Assembly: GCA_026713245.1 (NCBI GenBank)
Contig: JAPOOU010000297.1
Span: 1-36,997 of the forward strand
Reading direction: 5' to 3'
DNA: 36,997 bases
Source of the DNA: Chloroflexota bacterium
GTDB taxonomy: Bacteria > Chloroflexota > Anaerolineae > Aggregatilineales > Phototrophicaceae
Part shown: in pieces, positions 1-8,818 of the stretch
Layout of the letters: each line of letters begins with the position of its first letter
Position numbering within the stretch: the first letter of the stretch is position 1
Notes under the pieces: generated by a model
The model's database searches: none
What the model was told of the DNA's origin: nothing
Seen by the model: the letters and a program-made list of their open reading frames with translations, nothing else
Translations under genes and position numbers: made by a program

Positions 1-113
1 AATATGCCCCAGCCGAAGAGGTCCATATAGAATTGCTTGGCCGCTGCCGAGTCGGTGGAGCTGGTATCAGCCCAGTTAAATGTGCCGTGCGGGTACTTTG
101 TGACTGTGTACAT
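1..113 (-). CDS. VOC-family (glyoxalase-like) protein, N-terminal 37 codons only
   Basis: The gene runs off the left edge; only its start is visible. Read on the minus strand from the ATG at 113-111 it begins MYTVTKYPHG and continues to a FYMDLFGWG motif, the usual first strand and helix of a vicinal-oxygen-chelate domain. A strong Shine-Dalgarno (AGGGAGGG on the minus strand) lies about 4 nt upstream. By eye it shares 26 of 37 residues with the start of the complete VOC gene at 317-1108, so the two are tandem paralogues in the same orientation. VOC proteins of this subtype are often annotated as glyoxalase/bleomycin-resistance-like; the substrate cannot be told from sequence. Confidence 0.85.
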   Translation of the reverse strand, partial: MYTVTKYPHGTFNWADTSSTDSAAAKQFYMDLFGWGI

Positions 114-207
114 TTTCCCTCCCTTTCATCTGCGCGCGCTATGTCTGCGCGCGTCTTTTATCTGAGTAGGTCTGTGTTCGCCACGCGACGTGCGGTCCGA
201 TGGAAAC

Positions 208-292
208 GGGCGACCAGGTTGGGCGCGTAGGTCGCGTAGACACTGACCTTCGACACTGACCTTCGACACAGCCCGCCGGTCGCCCCTACGGA
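208..292. repeat. Intergenic repeat, copy A
   Basis: This gap between the two VOC genes holds GGGCGACCAGGTTGGGCG (208-225) and, on its right, GTCGCCCCTAC (279-289). The first matches 32969-32986 at 16 of 18 bases, and the second recurs at 23595-23605 exactly and at 32983-32993 with one change. Between the two blocks a 13-bp unit, GACACTGACCTTC, is repeated in tandem 2.4 times (239-269). It looks like one member of a dispersed palindromic repeat family, partly overwritten by the small tandem expansion. Confidence 0.55.
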
Positions 293-316
293 CTTCCGTT
301 GTTGTGCGGGCGCGGT

Positions 317-1108
317 CTATTCTTCCCAGGGCTCAGCCTGGATCAACTGAATGATGTAGAAATGAGCGCCGGCGGGATCGGACATGTAGGCGAAATGACC
401 GGCGCCGGGGGCCTCGGTCTTGGGAATGATGATGTTCGCGCCCAATTCCCCGGCTCTAGCAATTGAAGCGTCGATGTCGGCGACGGTGAAGTAGGGCTGC
501 CAGACCGACGGCATCTCGCCGAAGCTCTCGTCCATCTGCATCATAGCGCCGTTATTGCGCCCGCGATTCTGAATCAAGATGTAGCCGTTCTCGTCGACGA
601 TGTATTCCCAACCGAACAAGGCGCTGTAAAAGGCTTTGGCGGCGTCGGCGTCTTTGGTGAGCAGTTCGTTCCAGCACATGGCGCCGACGGTGTTGACGAT
701 GCCGGCGCCGATGTGATTCTTGGCTTGCCAGAGACCAAGTTGAGCGCCGGTTGGATCCTGAAATTGAATCATGCGGCCGCTGTCAAATATATCCATGGGA
801 CCGAAGAGGATTGTCCCGCCGTTTTCGGTGATGACGGGCAGCAGCGCATCGACGTCGTCCACTGCCACGTAGTTGGTCCAGTGCGATGGAATGCCGGCCG
901 CTTGCATATCCGGCATCATGGCTGCGAAGCCGGCCGCGTGTTCGCCCTGGTTCTGGAACATGGTGTAGTTCATGTCGTCGCTGATGGGGATATCGATATT
1001 GCCCCAGCCGAAGAGTTCCATGTAAAAGGCCTTGGCTGCCTCCGCATTGGTAGAGGTATTGTCGGTCCAGGAAAATGTGCCGTGCGGGTATTTTGTGACT
1101 TTGTACAT
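317..1108 (-). CDS. Two-domain VOC-family (glyoxalase/bleomycin resistance-like) protein
   Basis: A 263-residue cytosolic protein made of two vicinal-oxygen-chelate domains, roughly residues 1-125 and 135-263. Each begins with the same kind of block (AAKAFYMELFGWG in the first, AAKAFYSALFGWEY in the second), so the protein is an internal duplication. The C-terminal half ends in the usual GAHFYIIQLI strand. Family members bind a metal and act in lyase, isomerase, dioxygenase or antibiotic-binding roles; the canonical His/Glu ligands are not evident, so catalysis is uncertain. A GGAG lies about 7 nt before the ATG. A paralogue starts upstream of the left edge (1-113). The substrate is unknown. 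Confidence 0.88.
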   Translation of the reverse strand: MYKVTKYPHGTFSWTDNTSTNAEAAKAFYMELFGWGNIDIPISDDMNYTMFQNQGEHAAGFAAMMPDMQAAGIPSHWTNYVAVDDVDALLPVITENGGTILFGPMDIFDSGRMIQFQDPTGAQLGLWQAKNHIGAGIVNTVGAMCWNELLTKDADAAKAFYSALFGWEYIVDENGYILIQNRGRNNGAMMQMDESFGEMPSVWQPYFTVADIDASIARAGELGANIIIPKTEAPGAGHFAYMSDPAGAHFYIIQLIQAEPWEE

Positions 1109-1224
1109 CGTTGTTCTCCGTGTGCTATGATTGTTCGTCGACTAGAAAATCTGTTCAGGGCGTATATCTTAGCGAGCGTATTTACGGTTGTCAATAGGTG
1201 TGAAAAGGCAAACGCCGAAGCGCG

Positions 1225-4200
1225 TCACTCGACTTGAAGAGGCTCTGGCAACTGGAGCGAATCGTCTTCGCCAATGGCGACCCGCTCACCGGAAGCGGGA
1301 TCATACCAACCGACGCGCAGGCGGTATTGTCCGGCGGGCAAGTCGAAACGATGATTTGTGCTGACGTACTCGCCGGGCAGCCAACCGGTGGTGGGGCGGG
1401 TCCAGTCGACGGGTACGCCATCCCACTGCGCGGCGATTTTGCCGCCCTCATCAAGCGCGTGGACAAACAGACGGAGGCTATTTGGCAGGGGCCGCGTGGT
1501 TCCCCAGACCAGGCTCAGGTCGCGCGCCTCGGCAGAAAATCGATAGCCATGCAAGACCAGGCCGTTGTCCCAAATTGCGCCAAGGGCGGCGTCGAATTGG
1601 GGCGGGTTGAATTGCCGGGCGGGAACCGATACATCCATCGCGGCGTCGAGAATGATGAATGCGGCAGCCGGGTTGCCGTCAGCGTCAAGCAGTTGCGCGC
1701 CCAGGGCATAAGATCCGGGCGGCAGGTCCGGCGGAACGGTCAGGTGATGATGACCACGGAAGACCTCGCCGGGACGCCATTGGGCGATGTCAAATCCAAT
1801 TACCAGGGGCAGGGTCCGCGACACATGAGTCGCGTTTGTGTCCTCATCCAGCCAGAGAAGTCGCGCCGCAAGGCCGGTCGCGCCTTCGTCGGCTTTCTGC
1901 CAGGACCAACTGAATCGCAGTTCGTCGCCGACCCTGGCCGCGAGCGGCAATAGCGGCGCCTCGACCAGCAGGGCCGGTCCCGCGCCTCGATCAAGCCCGG
2001 GCATATTATCCAGCGCAGCTTGTCTATCAGCGGGGCGGAATCGGAGCGAAGCGAGCGGGTATTTGACATCGAGCGGATTGCCGGCCGGGTTGATCAGGCT
2101 CAAGGGCCTCAACGTATCAACATCGAATAGCGCCACTTCCAGGCTGTAAGCCTCGGCGAGCGGCGGCGTGTCTACCGGTATTTCCAGGCTGATCACGTCC
2201 TCAATGTAGGCATTTGTCAGCCAATTGGATGTCGCCAAGCCACCGGGCGCGTAGGCGCTTGCCTCGGCGATGACGGCGCCGCCGGGATCGCGCATGCGAA
2301 GGATGCTGGCATAGTCGCGGTCGAGGGCCCCGCCATGCAGACGCCAGTATAAGACGACATCGAAACGGCGGCGATCATTTGATCCCGACGGCGCGTCAGC
2401 CGCAAGCAGGTCGATTCGATTACCGAAATTCGCCAGGGCGGGCCGGTCGACGCTCTTGCCAAATCGATATGACTGAAAGGGCGACTCAAGCGCGTCCAGC
2501 GCCGAGGTCTTGACAAGAATCAATGCGACGCCGAGCCCGGCGAAACCGGCTAGAAGACGCAAATCGATGCAGATTGGCGGATCTTCGAGCGCGGCTGCAT
2601 CCGGCAGAAGTCGCCAGGCCAGCAGGAGCGCTGCTAAGCCGATCAATCCCAAGGCGCTTAGAAGCTGCGCCGCCGCCTGCGTCATCGTCGCATCCAGGGC
2701 AATGCGCAGGTCGAACTCGCCGGCCGGCGCGTCCAGGGCGACCAGCCCGGCCGGCGCGGCGGGACGGAGCTCAGCCGCCCGTCCGTCAATGTCCGCGCGC
2801 CAGCCGGGCAGGTACAACCAGTCGAAGACAAGGGTCTGCTCTGCGGCGGATACCAGACGCAAGCTCGCCCCGGCGCCGGTCCATTGCGCTGAGAGGATCT
2901 CAAGCGTTTCTGACGGCAGCAAGCGCGGGATGGCGTCGGCCCCTGAGAATCGCTCCGCCAGGCGCTGAGGATCCAGTTGGCCCGCATCGGCGCTGACGGG
3001 CAAATACTCGGCATAAGAGGACAGCGCCAATTGACCGCCGTCGCGCTCGAACTGATGTACGTCGCGAATGTTAGCGACCGGCAATTCGTCATGATAGGAG
3101 CGATAGGTCCAGGGCAGGGCGTAAAGCGGCAAGATCACGGCTATCGACGCGATCGCGATCGCCCGGCTTTTACCCGGGGGCAAAGTCGATGCGATCATGA
3201 AGGCGCCGATGCCCGATGCCAGGGCCAGCAGCAAGCTGGCCAAGCCCAGCAAGCGCCAGGGAAACTGCGTGAAACTTATCAACGGGATGGCATCCCACAA
3301 GGGCGCGGCCTGCGGCGTGTTCATGAAGACCAGGAATAGCACGCTGATCCATACCATCAGCATCAGCGGGCGCAAGGAGCGAAACGACAGGCGACAGCTC
3401 AGGAGCAGTCCGATGGCGGACAAGATCATTTGTGGCCAGCCCAGGCTGATGGGAATCGCCTGGTTCTGCTGTGTGGGGTCGGCGGTATGCGGCAATGCCA
3501 GTATCTCGGTCAGAGGGCGTAGATGCTGTTTTACGTCTATATGGCCCAGTTGCTCGCTGATCAAACTGAGTTTGATGGCATCCGCTTCCAGCAGCGCCGG
3601 CAGCCAGTAGAAGGCCGTTAAGGCCAGCCCCAGCAGACCGGCCAGCGTCAGGCGAAGGAAGCGGGCGCGCCGGTCGCCGCCGCGCCAGACCAGGAAGAGG
3701 CAATAGAGGGCCAGCAGCGCGGTACCGTGCAAGGTGATCAAGGTGTGCAGGGGAATGAAAAGCGCGAATGTCGCGACGGACAGGACGAGGTCGCGGCGGC
3801 GCCCGTACCAGGCCAGCCGCGTGAATCCGAGCATGACAAGGGGCAGAACCGCTAAGGCGGCTAGCTCCGCAGTCGCGCCCCGCGTTAGGCTGTCGAAGAG
3901 CAAGAATGGCGCGTAGGTGTACGCCAGCGCCGCCATCCAGCCTGCCAGGTCTGAGCGTGTCCATAAACGCGCGAGGGAGAAGATGCCCAGGGCCGCCAGC
4001 AGTGTGTAAATGACCATCGACAGCAGCCAGCCCCTCACGAAGCTGAAGCCAATGCCGTGCAGCCAAGTCGCCGGATAGTACGATAGCGGCGGGAAATAAT
4101 TGAAGAGCGGCGCGCCGTAGCCGTAGACCAGTCCCGATGAGTAGCGCGGCCAGAGCGGGTTATCGACGTGCAGCGAATGGTCCAGCGCCAGGACCCGGTA

Positions 4201-4335
4201 CATCTGCAACAGTCCATCGTCCGTCCTTGGCATGCGGTCCAGCATGAAAGGCTGTACCGCCACCAGGCAGACAGAGACGATGCCCAAGAGACACAGCAGA
4301 ATTTGTGGGGGGCGTCTCGATAACAGGGATGCCAT
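1225..4335 (-). CDS. Large GT-C-like membrane protein (6-PTPS-related/YfhO-like type) with C-terminal beta-sandwich modules
   Basis: 1036 residues. About the first 400, and a stretch near 560-625, are hydrophobic and would form a dozen or so membrane helices. The N-terminal outer loop has RTDDG (37-41) and later GYGAPLFNYFPPLSYYP, the signature of membrane proteins called 6-pyruvoyl-tetrahydropterin synthase-related (PF10131), which resemble GT-C glycosyltransferases; the acidic pair would be the catalytic candidate. After about residue 630 the protein is soluble and looks like two or three beta-sandwich modules, with phrases such as VVLYWRL and YRLRVGWYDPASGER that recur in the GT-C-like protein at 19856-22045. 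The likely role is transfer or handling of lipid-linked sugars at the cell surface. The name is by family only; no activity is proven for most members. It lies just downstream of the minus-strand ABC operon. Confidence 0.75.
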   Translation of the reverse strand: MASLLSRRPPQILLCLLGIVSVCLVAVQPFMLDRMPRTDDGLLQMYRVLALDHSLHVDNPLWPRYSSGLVYGYGAPLFNYFPPLSYYPATWLHGIGFSFVRGWLLSMVIYTLLAALGIFSLARLWTRSDLAGWMAALAYTYAPFLLFDSLTRGATAELAALAVLPLVMLGFTRLAWYGRRRDLVLSVATFALFIPLHTLITLHGTALLALYCLFLVWRGGDRRARFLRLTLAGLLGLALTAFYWLPALLEADAIKLSLISEQLGHIDVKQHLRPLTEILALPHTADPTQQNQAIPISLGWPQMILSAIGLLLSCRLSFRSLRPLMLMVWISVLFLVFMNTPQAAPLWDAIPLISFTQFPWRLLGLASLLLALASGIGAFMIASTLPPGKSRAIAIASIAVILPLYALPWTYRSYHDELPVANIRDVHQFERDGGQLALSSYAEYLPVSADAGQLDPQRLAERFSGADAIPRLLPSETLEILSAQWTGAGASLRLVSAAEQTLVFDWLYLPGWRADIDGRAAELRPAAPAGLVALDAPAGEFDLRIALDATMTQAAAQLLSALGLIGLAALLLAWRLLPDAAALEDPPICIDLRLLAGFAGLGVALILVKTSALDALESPFQSYRFGKSVDRPALANFGNRIDLLAADAPSGSNDRRRFDVVLYWRLHGGALDRDYASILRMRDPGGAVIAEASAYAPGGLATSNWLTNAYIEDVISLEIPVDTPPLAEAYSLEVALFDVDTLRPLSLINPAGNPLDVKYPLASLRFRPADRQAALDNMPGLDRGAGPALLVEAPLLPLAARVGDELRFSWSWQKADEGATGLAARLLWLDEDTNATHVSRTLPLVIGFDIAQWRPGEVFRGHHHLTVPPDLPPGSYALGAQLLDADGNPAAAFIILDAAMDVSVPARQFNPPQFDAALGAIWDNGLVLHGYRFSAEARDLSLVWGTTRPLPNSLRLFVHALDEGGKIAAQWDGVPVDWTRPTTGWLPGEYVSTNHRFDLPAGQYRLRVGWYDPASGERVAIGEDDSLQLPEPLQVE

Positions 4336-4376
4336 AGATGAAGCGCATCAGGAAATTCCAGCGGATTGCGCTTTGC

Positions 4377-5234
4377 CTAACCTTTCAATGCGCCGACGGT
4401 CACTCCCTTTTGAATCTGATTTTGGAAGATAATATATACTACCAACGTCGGAACCATAATGATTGTGAGAGCCGCGAACAAGGCTGACCAGTCACTCTTG
4501 TAGTATTGCTGGTGGAGCATGAAGGACAAACCCTGCGGCAGCACATAATTTTCGCGTTCAGTCATCAGTACCAGAGGCAGGATATATTGATTCCACATCC
4601 CCAGAAAATTGAAGATCGCCATGGTAACCAACCCGGGTTGCGCCAGGGGCAGCATCACCCGGAAGAATACCTGATATTCATTCGCTCCGTCAATCAGCGC
4701 GGCTTCGTGCAACTCGGAGGGAAGGGTCTTGAAAAACCCGGTTAGAAAAAAGATGGTGAATGGCAGCGAATAGGCGGTATAGACCAAGGTTAATCCGAGG
4801 AAAGTATTTAGTAGTTGCAGGTCCTTCGCCAGAAAAAAGAGCGGGACTAGCGCCATGAAGATCGGGAAAAGCATCCCCGCCATGAACATATAAAAGAGCG
4901 CGCGATTGCCGGGAAACTGAAAACGAGCCAGGATGTAGGCTGTCATCGACGATAAAGCCAACGTCAAGACCAGACTGGGGATGACGACCCGCATGCTGTT
5001 AATAAAATACTGCCCGACGTGCACAGTGACCCAGGCGCGTTCGAAATTGTCCCATTTCAGCGCTTGCGGCGGCGCCCAAGGCTGGAAAAATATCTCCTGA
5101 TCGGTTTTGAAGGAACTATACACCAGCCATATCATCGGCAGGATAACAAGGGCTGCCCAGAATATGAGGCTGATATTGACGAATGACTGGGTCGCCAATC
5201 TGCCCGAGCGAAGTCCCAACTTTGCCTCAGCCAT
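4377..5234 (-). CDS. Carbohydrate ABC transporter permease, MalG type (CUT1)
   Basis: Inner-membrane permease of about 285 residues with six predicted helices. The cytoplasmic EAA loop that docks the ATPase is visible (EAALIDGAN followed by FRVMLPLAQPG), and the C-terminus ends QIQKGVTVGALKG, typical of MalG-type subunits. The frame extends upstream to 5270, but the ATG at 5234 is chosen. It gives MAEAKLGL, has a GGAG 8 nt before it, and starts just after the stop of the upstream permease (5237-5239), whereas the longer start would overlap that gene. It forms an operon with the permease and binding protein upstream on the minus strand. No ATPase gene is nearby, so a shared MsiK-like ATPase elsewhere is assumed. 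Confidence 0.93.
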   Translation of the reverse strand: MAEAKLGLRSGRLATQSFVNISLIFWAALVILPMIWLVYSSFKTDQEIFFQPWAPPQALKWDNFERAWVTVHVGQYFINSMRVVIPSLVLTLALSSMTAYILARFQFPGNRALFYMFMAGMLFPIFMALVPLFFLAKDLQLLNTFLGLTLVYTAYSLPFTIFFLTGFFKTLPSELHEAALIDGANEYQVFFRVMLPLAQPGLVTMAIFNFLGMWNQYILPLVLMTERENYVLPQGLSFMLHQQYYKSDWSALFAALTIIMVPTLVVYIIFQNQIQKGVTVGALKG

Positions 5235-5236
5235 CG

Positions 5237-6148
5237 TCAATACTCCAAAGTTTCGCGCCGGGTTGCCCACATGGTAAGGGCAGACAAGACAAAAGCCAAA
5301 AGGAACATGGCGACGGCAACGGCGGTGGCATAACCGAATTTCCCGCTCAGAAACGCGCGTTCATAGACATAGGTTGAAAGAACATCCGTCGAGCGATTTG
5401 GTCCACCCAGGGTCATCGTTTGGGTTATGGCAAACATGTTGGTCGCTCCGATTGCCAGGAAGACCAAGGCGGTGCGAATGGTATCCCAGAGCAGCGGCAA
5501 GGTGATTTTCCAGAACAGATCCCAGCGGGTGGCGCCGTCGATGGTGGCGGCTTCATAAAAGGAGACCGGAATGGAATCCATGCCAGCCATAAAAAGCACC
5601 ACATAAAAGCCCACCGCCTGCCAAATGACCACGGCGCCCACGGCCCCCAGCGCCACATCGGGATTGCCCAGCCAGGCAATGGGTTCAGCCGCGCCAAAAA
5701 AACTGGTGATGCTGCTCAGGATGCCGATGGTCGGGTGGTAGATAAAGCTCCATAGCACGCCGATAGCGACCAGCGACATAACTTGAGGGAAGAAGAAAGC
5801 GATGCGATAGAATTTGCGGAAGCGCGCCTTGCCGTGGGTAAGCAGGAACGCCAGGTAGAGGGAGATGACGATGGTAATGGCCGGTATGCCGGCCAGATAG
5901 ATGAGATTGTGCTTGAGCGCGTTCCAGAAGAAGGCGTCGCCGAGCAGTTTTTCAAAGTTCGCCAGCCCGATATAGGTCGGTTTCGGCGTCAAGCCGCGCC
6001 ACTTCGTGAGACTGAAATACATCGCCTGCGCATAAGGATAGACGACGAAAACCAGGAAGAGCAGCAGCGAGGGCACGGTGAAGGGGATGATGATGTGGTA
6101 TTTTTTCTTCTTGAATGCGGTCCACGCTGCGTTTGCGTTGTTTATCAT
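5237..6148 (-). CDS. Carbohydrate ABC transporter permease, MalF type (CUT1)
   Basis: 303 residues. A short basic N-terminus (FKKKKYH) is followed by a first helix and then the SLTKW..LTPKPTYIGLANFEKLL region typical of MalF/UgpA subunits. The EAA loop reads YEAATIDGATRW...ITLPLL. It pairs with the MalG-type subunit immediately downstream (2-nt gap) to form the membrane channel of an importer for an unidentified sugar or glycoside. The start at 6148 has only a weak ribosome site. The gap to the binding-protein gene (6149-6255) holds a stem-loop. Confidence 0.93.
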   Translation of the reverse strand: MINNANAAWTAFKKKKYHIIIPFTVPSLLLFLVFVVYPYAQAMYFSLTKWRGLTPKPTYIGLANFEKLLGDAFFWNALKHNLIYLAGIPAITIVISLYLAFLLTHGKARFRKFYRIAFFFPQVMSLVAIGVLWSFIYHPTIGILSSITSFFGAAEPIAWLGNPDVALGAVGAVVIWQAVGFYVVLFMAGMDSIPVSFYEAATIDGATRWDLFWKITLPLLWDTIRTALVFLAIGATNMFAITQTMTLGGPNRSTDVLSTYVYERAFLSGKFGYATAVAVAMFLLAFVLSALTMWATRRETLEY

Positions 6149-6187
6149 AGTGAGTTCATCGAGGGCTGAAGCGCCAGCAAGGACAGA

Positions 6188-6214
6188 GGAGGCCGCCTCT
6201 CTTGTGCAGCCTCC
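6188..6214 (-). other. Intercistronic stem-loop between binding protein and permease
   Basis: GGAGGC (6188-6193) and GCCTCC (6209-6214) are exact inverted repeats, with a further small AGAGG/CCTCT hairpin possible inside. It sits between the stop of the binding-protein gene and the start of the first permease. No run of T follows on the minus strand, so it fits mRNA stabilisation or partial attenuation better than full termination. Confidence 0.45.
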
Positions 6215-6255
6215 CCTTTATCGTCGCTTTTCGCAAGAGATGACCGGCGACTGCA

Positions 6256-7650
6256 CTAAGCGTGCGTGTATTTCGGAATGTCGCTGTCGGCTTTCACTTC
6301 ATCAGCGGCGGCCTGCACTGTCTCGGCAAATTGCTCGGGGCTGATGCGATTCGTCAGCAATTCCCCGGTGGCATTCTTAACCGCTGTCCACAGGTCGCTA
6401 TACCAACCTCTGGACAGATAATTGAAACCGCCATTGGCCGCTTCAGCTACTTGCAATGCCGAAGTCAGCGCCGAGCTGAGTTCAACGCCTTCGCTGCCAC
6501 CGAAGACCGGCATGATGGCGCTGATTTCTTTTGCGAAGAACTGCGCGTTGGCTTTCGATAACATACAGCGCATGAACTCCATGCCACCGACCACATTGGC
6601 CGCGTTGACGGGCACGATGTAGGGTTCGCCGGGCCAGGCAACAACGGACGCATAGCTGCTCTCATCTGGTCCGGGCACTGGTTTGATGACCATGTCGAAG
6701 CCCTCTGGCGTCAACTCGCGCATTTCGTTTTCCAGCCAGGTCCCGCAGGGGATGAAGGCGGCATTGCCTTGCAGCCACTCGGCTTGCGATTCGGTGTGCG
6801 TCAAGCCCTCGGTGCCGGGCAATATGTATCCGTTTGCCGCCAGTTGGTGCATCATGCTTACTGCCTGTAGCACTTCATCGCTCTTCCAGATATCGTCCAC
6901 CAAATTATCAATATTCTTGATGGTCTCAATACCGCCAACTTTGTGAACCAAGTGCATCAGGCAGCCGAAGACCATGTATTGCGGGAATTTGCCCTGATAG
7001 GTCCATGGGGCGATGCCATCACTCTTGATGGTTTCGCACAGCGCCAGCATTCCATCCCAAGTCTGCGGATAGGTCCAGCCTTTCTCCCCAAACAGACTCT
7101 CGCTGTGCCAGACGCCGCTGACGGTGTAGGCGATATTGAGATAGAGTTGCCGCCCGTCAAACACGCCATCGGCTTGCGAACTGGGGAAGAGCGTCTCGCC
7201 GAAGGTTTTGCCGGGCGCATCCAGGGCCGGCGCTTCCATCAAAGGCGCCAGGTCCGCCAGTTGATCGTCGGCGACCAGCGAATCCATAGGGATTTGGAAG
7301 GCGCCGCTGTTGTCAATGACATCGGGTGGATTGCCGCCGATGAAGCGCGGCCGCAGAATCTCGGAGACCTGTTGAATGCCTTCAACGGTCATTTCATTGT
7401 CCGGGTGCAACGCCCGGAAGATATCGGCGGCGTTATCAATATAAGTCCGCCCGAAACCGCCCTCAAAGAATACGCCCTCTACGGCCGTGCCTGCTTCCAA
7501 TCCAAGCGGATTGACAGCTTCAGCCGCGACCTCAAAGGGCAAGTCGCTCTGCGCTAGGGCAATTGACGGGAGCAAATGGCCGCCTACTGCCGCGGCGGCT
7601 ATGGCGGTTGACGATTTCAAAAAGTCGCGTCTGGAAAACTGCTTGCTCAT
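6256..7650 (-). CDS. Sugar ABC transporter substrate-binding protein with Tat signal
   Basis: About 464 residues. The N-terminus carries a twin-arginine signal, SRRDFLK, then an alanine-rich hydrophobic stretch ending ALAQS near residue 34, so the protein is probably folded before export. The rest reads as a CUT1 extracellular solute-binding protein (cluster B fold), with the conserved GNAAFIPCGTWLENEM segment near the ligand cleft and a C-terminal SPEQFAETVQAAADEV helix. Two adjacent ATGs exist; the second (7650) is preferred because GGGAGG lies 5 nt before it but only 2 nt before the first. It is the first gene of a three-gene importer operon and would be the most abundant product. The ligand is unknown. 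Confidence 0.92.
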   Translation of the reverse strand: MSKQFSRRDFLKSSTAIAAAAVGGHLLPSIALAQSDLPFEVAAEAVNPLGLEAGTAVEGVFFEGGFGRTYIDNAADIFRALHPDNEMTVEGIQQVSEILRPRFIGGNPPDVIDNSGAFQIPMDSLVADDQLADLAPLMEAPALDAPGKTFGETLFPSSQADGVFDGRQLYLNIAYTVSGVWHSESLFGEKGWTYPQTWDGMLALCETIKSDGIAPWTYQGKFPQYMVFGCLMHLVHKVGGIETIKNIDNLVDDIWKSDEVLQAVSMMHQLAANGYILPGTEGLTHTESQAEWLQGNAAFIPCGTWLENEMRELTPEGFDMVIKPVPGPDESSYASVVAWPGEPYIVPVNAANVVGGMEFMRCMLSKANAQFFAKEISAIMPVFGGSEGVELSSALTSALQVAEAANGGFNYLSRGWYSDLWTAVKNATGELLTNRISPEQFAETVQAAADEVKADSDIPKYTHA

Positions 7651-7739
7651 CATAACCTCCCAATTGTGACCATCCGAACTAGGTTATCAACAAGCCCGAC
7701 GCTGGACATTGTGTCTGGCAGCAGTGAACAGCCACAAAC

Positions 7740-7765
7740 ATACTTGATCAACCTCGGACAAGTAT
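7740..7765. promoter_or_regulatory. Inverted repeat upstream of the sugar-importer operon
   Basis: ATACTTG (7740-7746) and CAAGTAT (7759-7765) form a perfect 7-bp inverted repeat with a 12-bp spacer in the 152-bp gap between the importer operon and the PhyH-like gene. Both genes are on the minus strand, so this sits in the upstream region of the binding-protein gene. It may be an operator or part of a terminator for the PhyH gene; there is no T-tract, so an operator is slightly favoured. Confidence 0.35.
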
Positions 7766-7802
7766 ATTATGGCATAAAACGCTAAATAGACGCAATTACA
7801 GT

Positions 7803-8660
7803 TTATTGCTTGGCCATCTCGCGTTCTTGCAAGGCCTCTTGAATCTCGAATATGGAGCCGGCGTTTTCCGGCTTCGGCTCTGGGATGATGACCGGCAAGG
7901 CGTTCATCCGTGGACGCATGACCGGTTCGCCGCGCAGGATCGTGCTGACGTAGGCGTCGTAATCGGGCGATCCAAGCAAGGGCCAGGAATCGATCGAGCA
8001 GTATTGGAATAGCAACAGTCGCCGTGGATTGGCGGAATGGTTCGGCGCCGAGGCGTGCAAGGTGCGCACATGATGCAGCGAGATGCCGCCCGCGCCGACC
8101 AGGCATTTTTCCACTCGGTGCGGCGTGTAATCGGGGTCGGCCACGGCGCCGACGAAGACGCCATTCTCGTGATGGCTGATCAAGTCTGTTTTGTGCGAGC
8201 CCGGCACCATCAACATGCAGCCGTTCTCTTCGGTCATGGCGTCAATGGCTACGCCTACCGCCAGCAGGTCGTCGTTGGTATGGGGATAGAAGGCCCAATC
8301 CTGATGCCATTCCACGGCAGCGCCATGCCCGCCCGCTTTCATGTTGAGCTTGTTGCCGTTGAAGCGAACGCCCTTGCCGATCAACTGTTCGACGATATCC
8401 AGGATGCCATCGTGGCGCAGCGTCCGATCGTAGACTTGGTGATGGTTGACGGGGTCTTTGATCCGGCGCAAACGAGGGTTGTCGTAGCTGTGGTCCGGCT
8501 CGAGATCGAAAATGTCATTGTGCTCGCTGATCAAACGCGACTGTTCGATGAACTCGTCGGTCACGCGTTGCAGCGCCTCCAGTTCGTCGGCGCTGAGCAC
8601 GTTCTCGACGGTCAGGTATCCATTTTCGTGATAAAAGCTGATTTCATCTTGGCTTAACAT
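7803..8660 (-). CDS. Phytanoyl-CoA dioxygenase (PhyH) family protein
   Basis: 285 residues, a normal length for PhyH-family Fe(II)/2-oxoglutarate dioxygenases. The iron-binding facial triad is visible: H119-x-D121 in VEWHQDW and the distal H202 in TLHASAPN. An arginine in NPRRLLL (213-214) is placed to bind 2-oxoglutarate. The N-terminal helix (DEISFYHENGYLTVENVLS) is the standard family opening. Such proteins hydroxylate diverse small molecules, and in environmental genomes they often sit near sugar and osmolyte catabolic genes; the substrate is not predictable. It lies upstream of the minus-strand importer operon and is divergent from the R-M genes, with a 158-bp gap. Confidence 0.9.
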   Translation of the reverse strand: MLSQDEISFYHENGYLTVENVLSADELEALQRVTDEFIEQSRLISEHNDIFDLEPDHSYDNPRLRRIKDPVNHHQVYDRTLRHDGILDIVEQLIGKGVRFNGNKLNMKAGGHGAAVEWHQDWAFYPHTNDDLLAVGVAIDAMTEENGCMLMVPGSHKTDLISHHENGVFVGAVADPDYTPHRVEKCLVGAGGISLHHVRTLHASAPNHSANPRRLLLFQYCSIDSWPLLGSPDYDAYVSTILRGEPVMRPRMNALPVIIPEPKPENAGSIFEIQEALQEREMAKQ

Positions 8661-8774
8661 CGACTTTTGTCCCTCGTTTCAATTTGTCCCAGAGTATGGA
8701 GTATTTGCGGGTGGCTGTCAACACAAATGAGATGAACCAATCTGGAATACCAGTGCGTCAAGTTACCACATTCT

Positions 8775-8783
8775 TGTTATAAT
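8775..8783 (+). promoter_or_regulatory. Extended -10 promoter for the EcoRV-like R-M genes
   Basis: TATAAT at 8778-8783 is preceded by TG one base upstream (8775-8776), giving an extended -10 element. No good -35 hexamer is seen at the right distance. It lies 35 bp before the methyltransferase start and would drive both R-M genes. Confidence 0.55.
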
Positions 8784-8818
8784 CGGATCACTTCAAAGCA
8801 AGACGAGCGAACAATTCT

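Noticed and set aside
239..269. Tandem 13-bp unit as a possible CRISPR or iteron array
   Set aside because: Only 2.4 copies without spacers, and no replication or cas gene nearby.
8037..8657. 206-codon plus-strand frame opposite the PhyH-like gene
   Set aside because: It is antisense to a gene with an intact iron-binding triad and shows no domain of its own.
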